Source of the DNA: Channallabes apus
Lineage: Eukaryota > Chordata > Actinopteri > Siluriformes > Clariidae
Direction of reading: 5' to 3'
NCBI GenBank assembly: GCA_030522415.1
Contig: CM060127.1
Span: 11,696,707-11,760,706 of the forward strand
Length of the DNA: 64,000 nucleotides
The position numbers and the translations under genes are program-made. The notes below the pieces were generated by a model. That model made no database searches. It saw only the letters and a program-made list of their open reading frames with translations, and was not told the DNA's origin. Every line of letters starts with the position of its first letter. Position 1 is the first letter of the stretch. Shown in pieces: positions 26,301 to 32,300 of this stretch.

Positions 26301-29300
26301 GGAGAGCATTATTACAAAATATTTGGGGATTCTTTCAAGTGAATCAACGTGTATAATACTGTACGTGTGTGTGTGTGTTACCCCTCTTCTGCTATGGATT
26401 CACATCTCTCTTTAAATGTTGGTGGTAAATGTACAGAGTCATCACTCTTCATAGACACACAGCTGGATACTGATGAGTCTGATCTCCTTATCTGGGTTTT
26501 ACTGCTCTCACACCCATACAGCACACACACATAATAATAATAATAATGTAAACTATAAACAGGAGTATGTCAGATCACATATCACCCGTTTATGGGGGTG
26601 CCATTGGGCACTGAATCATCTGATACCTTTTCCTTCTAATGCTATGGGGGAAATTTTTATTTGATTTCATTTGATTTTACTTACTTTTGGGGGGTTAGAA
26701 GATACCTTATCAGTATATAATCGTGGATGTGCGTGCAAGCTGGGACATAGGCTTCTTTGTGTGCATTGCATATAGGAAACCCAAGCTTTACATTGGGGGG
26801 GGCTAAAGACGGCCCTTTAATGAAACCCAGATGTTGCAGAGAGGAGGGGCAGGCACTGCATATGTACTATAGCACACAGCAAGAGAATTCAGTTGCTCCA
26901 CGGACACAGCTCCGGCCTTGTTGTTTGATAATAAAGGTCGTAATCTTCTGTAAGCAAAGCCCGACTCTGAGTATTTTTCCACAACATAATGGCGCTGCGA
27001 GCAGGGTGGAAAAAGGGCAAAGGTGACTGACTGACGTGGGCTTCCTTGGTCAGCAACACAACCAGGTGGCCACTTACAAAGGTAAGCAACTTTTGCTTAT
27101 ATATTTAGGTTGTGTTGTTGGCTGAGGATCACCCATGGTGGTAAGGACTCCTAATAAAGGCCTCTCCAACTCAAGTAATTTAAAATGGGCTTTGTTTCCA
27201 GAAGAGAATGCATGCATCAGATTACTAACAGTTGTACTGATAGTGAATTGAGAAGATAAGCATTGCATTGGTCTGGGTGTTGTCAAGTGGGCATTGATTG
27301 ATGGCAACAGTAACAGACGGTATGAGGAAGCGCATTTGAGTGTCTATTTGTTTTGTTAAGTGGGCTTTGATAGATAACAGGACAGGAAAAAGGTAGATGA
27401 TCTCGGTATTAATTTGTACTCATTGTCAAGTGGGCCTTGATGGATGGCATGGGTAGTGCAGCAAATTAATAAGGAATTGCCCTTAATTAGTTATATTGCT
27501 TGTGTAAGGTTACCCAGCAATTAATAAAAAAATACCCTTTGTATGAGGAACGTACTGTTGTATGTCATAAGCAATTTTTGTAGCCACCGTAAATGTTATA
27601 TGGTATGAGTTGGGTGGTGTGGTAATTAATTAATACCCTTCGTATGTGGAATGTACAATTGTACATCATAAGAAATCACCCCTTATGTTTTATTGATATG
27701 AGTGACAGGGGTAATTAATATCTCTTCGTATGGGGAGCACGATTTGTGCCATTAAGTTGATTTAAGTTGAATTCAATTGCAATTGTTTGTGTCTGTGATT
27801 TCGTGTCTATTTGTTTCTGTCTGAATGTGTGAGAGCTCTGTGTTCGCCTAGTGTGTGTGTGGAGAGAGAGAGAGAGAGAGAATTGGTTGAATGAGATAAG
27901 CTCTGTGTGCTGTGAGCAGGCTGGACCTCCCGAGGGAATTGTGTGTGCAACCCTCAGAGGGGGGCAGCTTGCTGCTAGACCAGAGACGTGTGTCTGAATG
28001 AGCCCTATTTAAGTAATAGCTAGCCTAATAATTAAATAGATAAATATTAATCAATAAAGGGACACGTGTGAGTGGAACAATGAGCCCTTTTAGCAGGGGG
28101 ACAAGTATGAAAAGAATAAGCCCAATTTTCTAGGAAAAGAGGGATAAAGCTTCTGAAAAATAAATAAATAAATAGTGTGGAGTGGTGAATGTGTATGAAC
28201 CCCATATTAATATTGTGGCATTACACACTTACTGATAAAAGTGTTCACGGTGCATAAAAGCACTATGCTTTTTACCAAGTGTTAATTTGAAAATAGTGAA
28301 GTGGTGTAGATTCAGGAGTGATTATCATTGATGAGCCTTGGTAAGTGGAGGTGGAGACTTCTGTGATTCTAAAAGAGTGTATATTGTTGTAAGTAAATTT
28401 AGCCATTAAGTAAGTGCATAGGCATAAAATAAAATAAAAATAAAATAAAAAATTAAATAAATAAATGTCTAAGTGGTGACATAGGCTAAAGCATAATCTC
28501 CTCTCCGGTGGAGACTTTAGTGCCGAAGCATCCTTTGTGTGAAGATCTCATCACTAAGACCTCCAATAAGTAGCAAAAAGTGGACCAACGATATGATTGC
28601 AAGATGGCCAAAGGAGGGGACATTTGATTCAGCACTGTGTTCTGAGATGGACACCTTGATAAGAAAATTACAAAGCGGCGGCAAGAGAGAGAAAGCATGT
28701 CTGGAGAAGTTGAAAAGACAGCAGGAAAGAGTGGTCCTAGCTTTGGTTAAGAAAGAATAAGTGAAGTTGGTAAGAAAGAAACAGGAAGTGATGGAAAAAG
28801 TTAAGAAAGTCAGGATAGTGAGGCCGAAGTAGTAGAGAGGAGTTAGTTACACCTCCCCCATACAGTAGGTGCAGGAAGACAGTCGAATTCCTAAGCGTAA
28901 GGGAATGGGGGAAGGTTCTGGTGAGATGGAGAAGGAATGTTATGCAGAGCGGTATAAGAAAGTGGGGGTAGATTTACAGAGAGTGGAAAAGCTATGTGTA
29001 GAGAAGGATGTAGAGGAACAGGAGGGGGTGCAGACATGTGGAGAGAGGTCAGACAGAAGCACTAAAACACCAGTAAAAAGCAGATAGCTACACCATTAAA
29101 GACTGGACATAGATCTTTGTACAGTAGAGAGGATGGGGGTGAAGAGGATTTGTTATTTAATATGGGCAGTTCCACAATTCCCAATTTTAATTAAAGGTGG
29201 GGGCATGAGGGTGTTGTCAACCGCCTCCCCAGCATTCAACGAGGGTGCAGGGACATGGTCTTAGACGAGCAGACCTCAGGCAAGCTTTTATCGGTGATTG

Positions 29301-32300
29301 ATATAAAAACTCTATTGGTGAAGACTTTGTGGAGAGGAAAAACGTGCTTCTGACTCGAGTGAGGCTGTACATACATACCACATAGATGGACTGTCTTTGA
29401 GGCTGTTGTATGGCAGGCCTTGCACGCAGAGTGTTGACCCAAGGACATTAAAGGGTGACCTGGAGGCAGTTACAGCTTGAAACCTTACAGAGCGAACCAA
29501 GAAAAAAGCTCAAGCTACTCTGATTACCAGAACAAACAGAGAGGGCCACAAGCAATCCTTCATCAAAAATCCAGCCAGCTTCAGTCAGTGATGACATCAC
29601 CAGCAGCATTTTCTCCAAACTCAAGCCAGATGCCTGCGTCTGTCACCAACATTTTCACTCCAAGGCCAAGCATGAGGGGATATGGATTAAATTGCCTCGC
29701 ATAGCCATTGCGCGGCCCCGAGGGATGAGGGGGGGGGGAGACAACATCCCAGGTCCGATAAGTCATGCTTCTCACATCTGGAAAAGTTTGCCAGAACCGT
29801 AAGATTCTCGGGAAGAAAAAAGTAGTTACTACAACCCAACAATAAGAGTGTGACTATACCTGTATTAGTCTCAAGTCATATTAGTCTCAAGTTAATTTAC
29901 TAGGAAAAGAATTATTAGGTGAATTAGGACTGCGAATATGGTGTTCTCCAGAAGGGGTGTATGTTGAACATAAATTCCTGAAGCACAGTTACCCTGTCAG
30001 ACTTTCACTGTACAATGATGTATGACCCATCACAACACATCATCATCATAGGTCGGCAAGGAGCAGCTATCAGTGTAGAGGAGTGTGATTTTGTAAAAAG
30101 GTGGTTCAATGTAACTGATTCTGTTCTTTAGGTGACATTGTATGTACTGCAGGATAGAATTGCAGCTCATAGGATTTATGTTGATTTTCATTCTGCAGAT
30201 AAAACCTGTGTAAAAATCTTGTGTGGTAATAAATTGATTCGTACTTCTTAAAGAAGTTGTAGTTAGCCACAAGTCACAAACACAAATGGCATCAGCATCT
30301 GAAATCGACTGTGGGAAATTAGCTATATAGGCAAATGGATAGTCAAATCCCATCTGAATTAAACTAAACTACAATACTGTAAACCTCAAGTTAAATTGTT
30401 AAGGTGACTAATTTCACATGATACGACAGCCGTAGTACATACATAATTAGAAGGCATAAGTAAGGCACCAGTGTCACAGCCTGATAAACAGTGATGGCTT
30501 TAATAGGGTTAACAGGTTTCATGCTGACTGGAGTAAAGAATATGCAGGAAAAAAAACAGCTCCACTAAGGGAGATAATAATGAGAAAAGAAGAACTGCAA
30601 GATCTAAGTGCTCCCTTAAAATAGAACACAGATATACTGTTAGCATTTGAATCCATCAAAAAGAAATGCAGACTGCACCTACTTTAGGTATACAATACAG
30701 TACCTGATTATAGCAATCCGTTCTATCGGTATGTAGTGAACCAAGCTGATGGATCTACCTCAGCTATACTGATGCAGGAAACTTGCAGTGATAGGAAAAA
30801 ACCAGTCCCTAGCTTACTACAGCACTAAGCTAGATAATATAACTCAAGGTGACCCAACATGCTACCAACAGGGTTTTGTAGTTGTACATTATACATATAG
30901 AACAGCATCTTCATTGACAACAGGTTACCGATAGATTGTATAAATTGATAAAAACAAGGGGAAGGTGTTCTAACCCAAGCTCGCCTCCAAACATATTCTT
31001 CACTGCTCACATATCCCGACATTAATATAACGCGATGTGACACAGTTAATCCAGCTAAATCACTCACTTAAACCTATAAAGGAGTGACTCATAGTTTTGT
31101 GGCGAACTCATTGGCATTTACTCGGTTATGACCTGATTTTGAATCTAAGCCTATAGCTGAAGCGGAAGTGACTTATTTTGTTGATGGATCTAGTTTAGAG
31201 ACCAGGTAGAAAGTCACACAGGGTATTCAGTAGTGATGAAGGATGGAGAAGATTTTAAACCTATCCTATCTCAGCATTGTACACAACCGTGTTCAGCTCA
31301 GTTAGCTGAGTTGAAATCGCTCACCGCTGCTTGTCAATTAGCCAAAGGTCTAGTGGCAAATATTTTTGATTTTTGAATTACAGATTCAGCCTATTCCATG
31401 GTGTATGTCATCTGTTTGGAACCGTATGGAAGCAAAGGTTTAAAAAGCATGAAGGAACTCCCATTCAAAGTGCTGAACGGATAAGTAAACTAATGTCTGC
31501 TCTGATGCTACCAAGATGATTGACTTTCATTAAAGGTCAGACCCGTAAAAAAAAAAAAAAGGGGAAATGACTGTGTTGCTAAAGGTAACAACATGGCAGA
31601 TTTAGAAATGAAGTGTGCATCAAAATGGCAACTAGCTGTGCAAGCGCACATAGTCCTTATAGAACCACAGCCTCAGTGAGAGGATATCATTTGTACTCAA
31701 CATCAAGCAGGTCCGTACGAGCACTCGATGTGGCTCCAGAGGGGAGCGCATAAGGACGCACAGGGTATTTGGTGTCCACATGAAGGTCTGATCATAGCAC
31801 CCATAGCACTGGTGAATATTTCTGGTTTAAATGCTCATGGACTGGGCCATTGTGTAAGAAGACAGGTTGTGAGAAAAATCAGGCAATATGGGTATTGGTC
31901 TTTATATCTGCTATGGTTGAAGAGTTCCTAGCTTCATGGGAGATATGTGCTCAGCATAATGTCAGGAAGGAAACAGCGACACCTATAGGCTATATACCGG
32001 TACCAGAATGACCATTTAATCACTTAGTGGTGAACTATGTGGGTAGGATAAAGTAGTGTTCAGGGCGAAAGATACATGCTTGTAATAACTGACATATTTA
32101 GTAGATGAGTAAAAGCAATAACATCTGCAGATGAAGAGTAAGGAACAGTTATCAAATCGTAAGGGAAGTGATATCTAGATTTGAAATTCCATCAGAGATG
32201 AGTTCCGACAGTGGATCAGTATTCATTCAGTAAATGTAAGACAGGTGCTGCAACGGTTGGGAAAAAGCTAAGATTTGGGGATGTCCACAGTCCCAGGGGA

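Noticed and set aside
26889..27307. Short frames at the 5' LTR/leader
   Set aside because: Their position in LTR and leader sequence explains them; no protein match.
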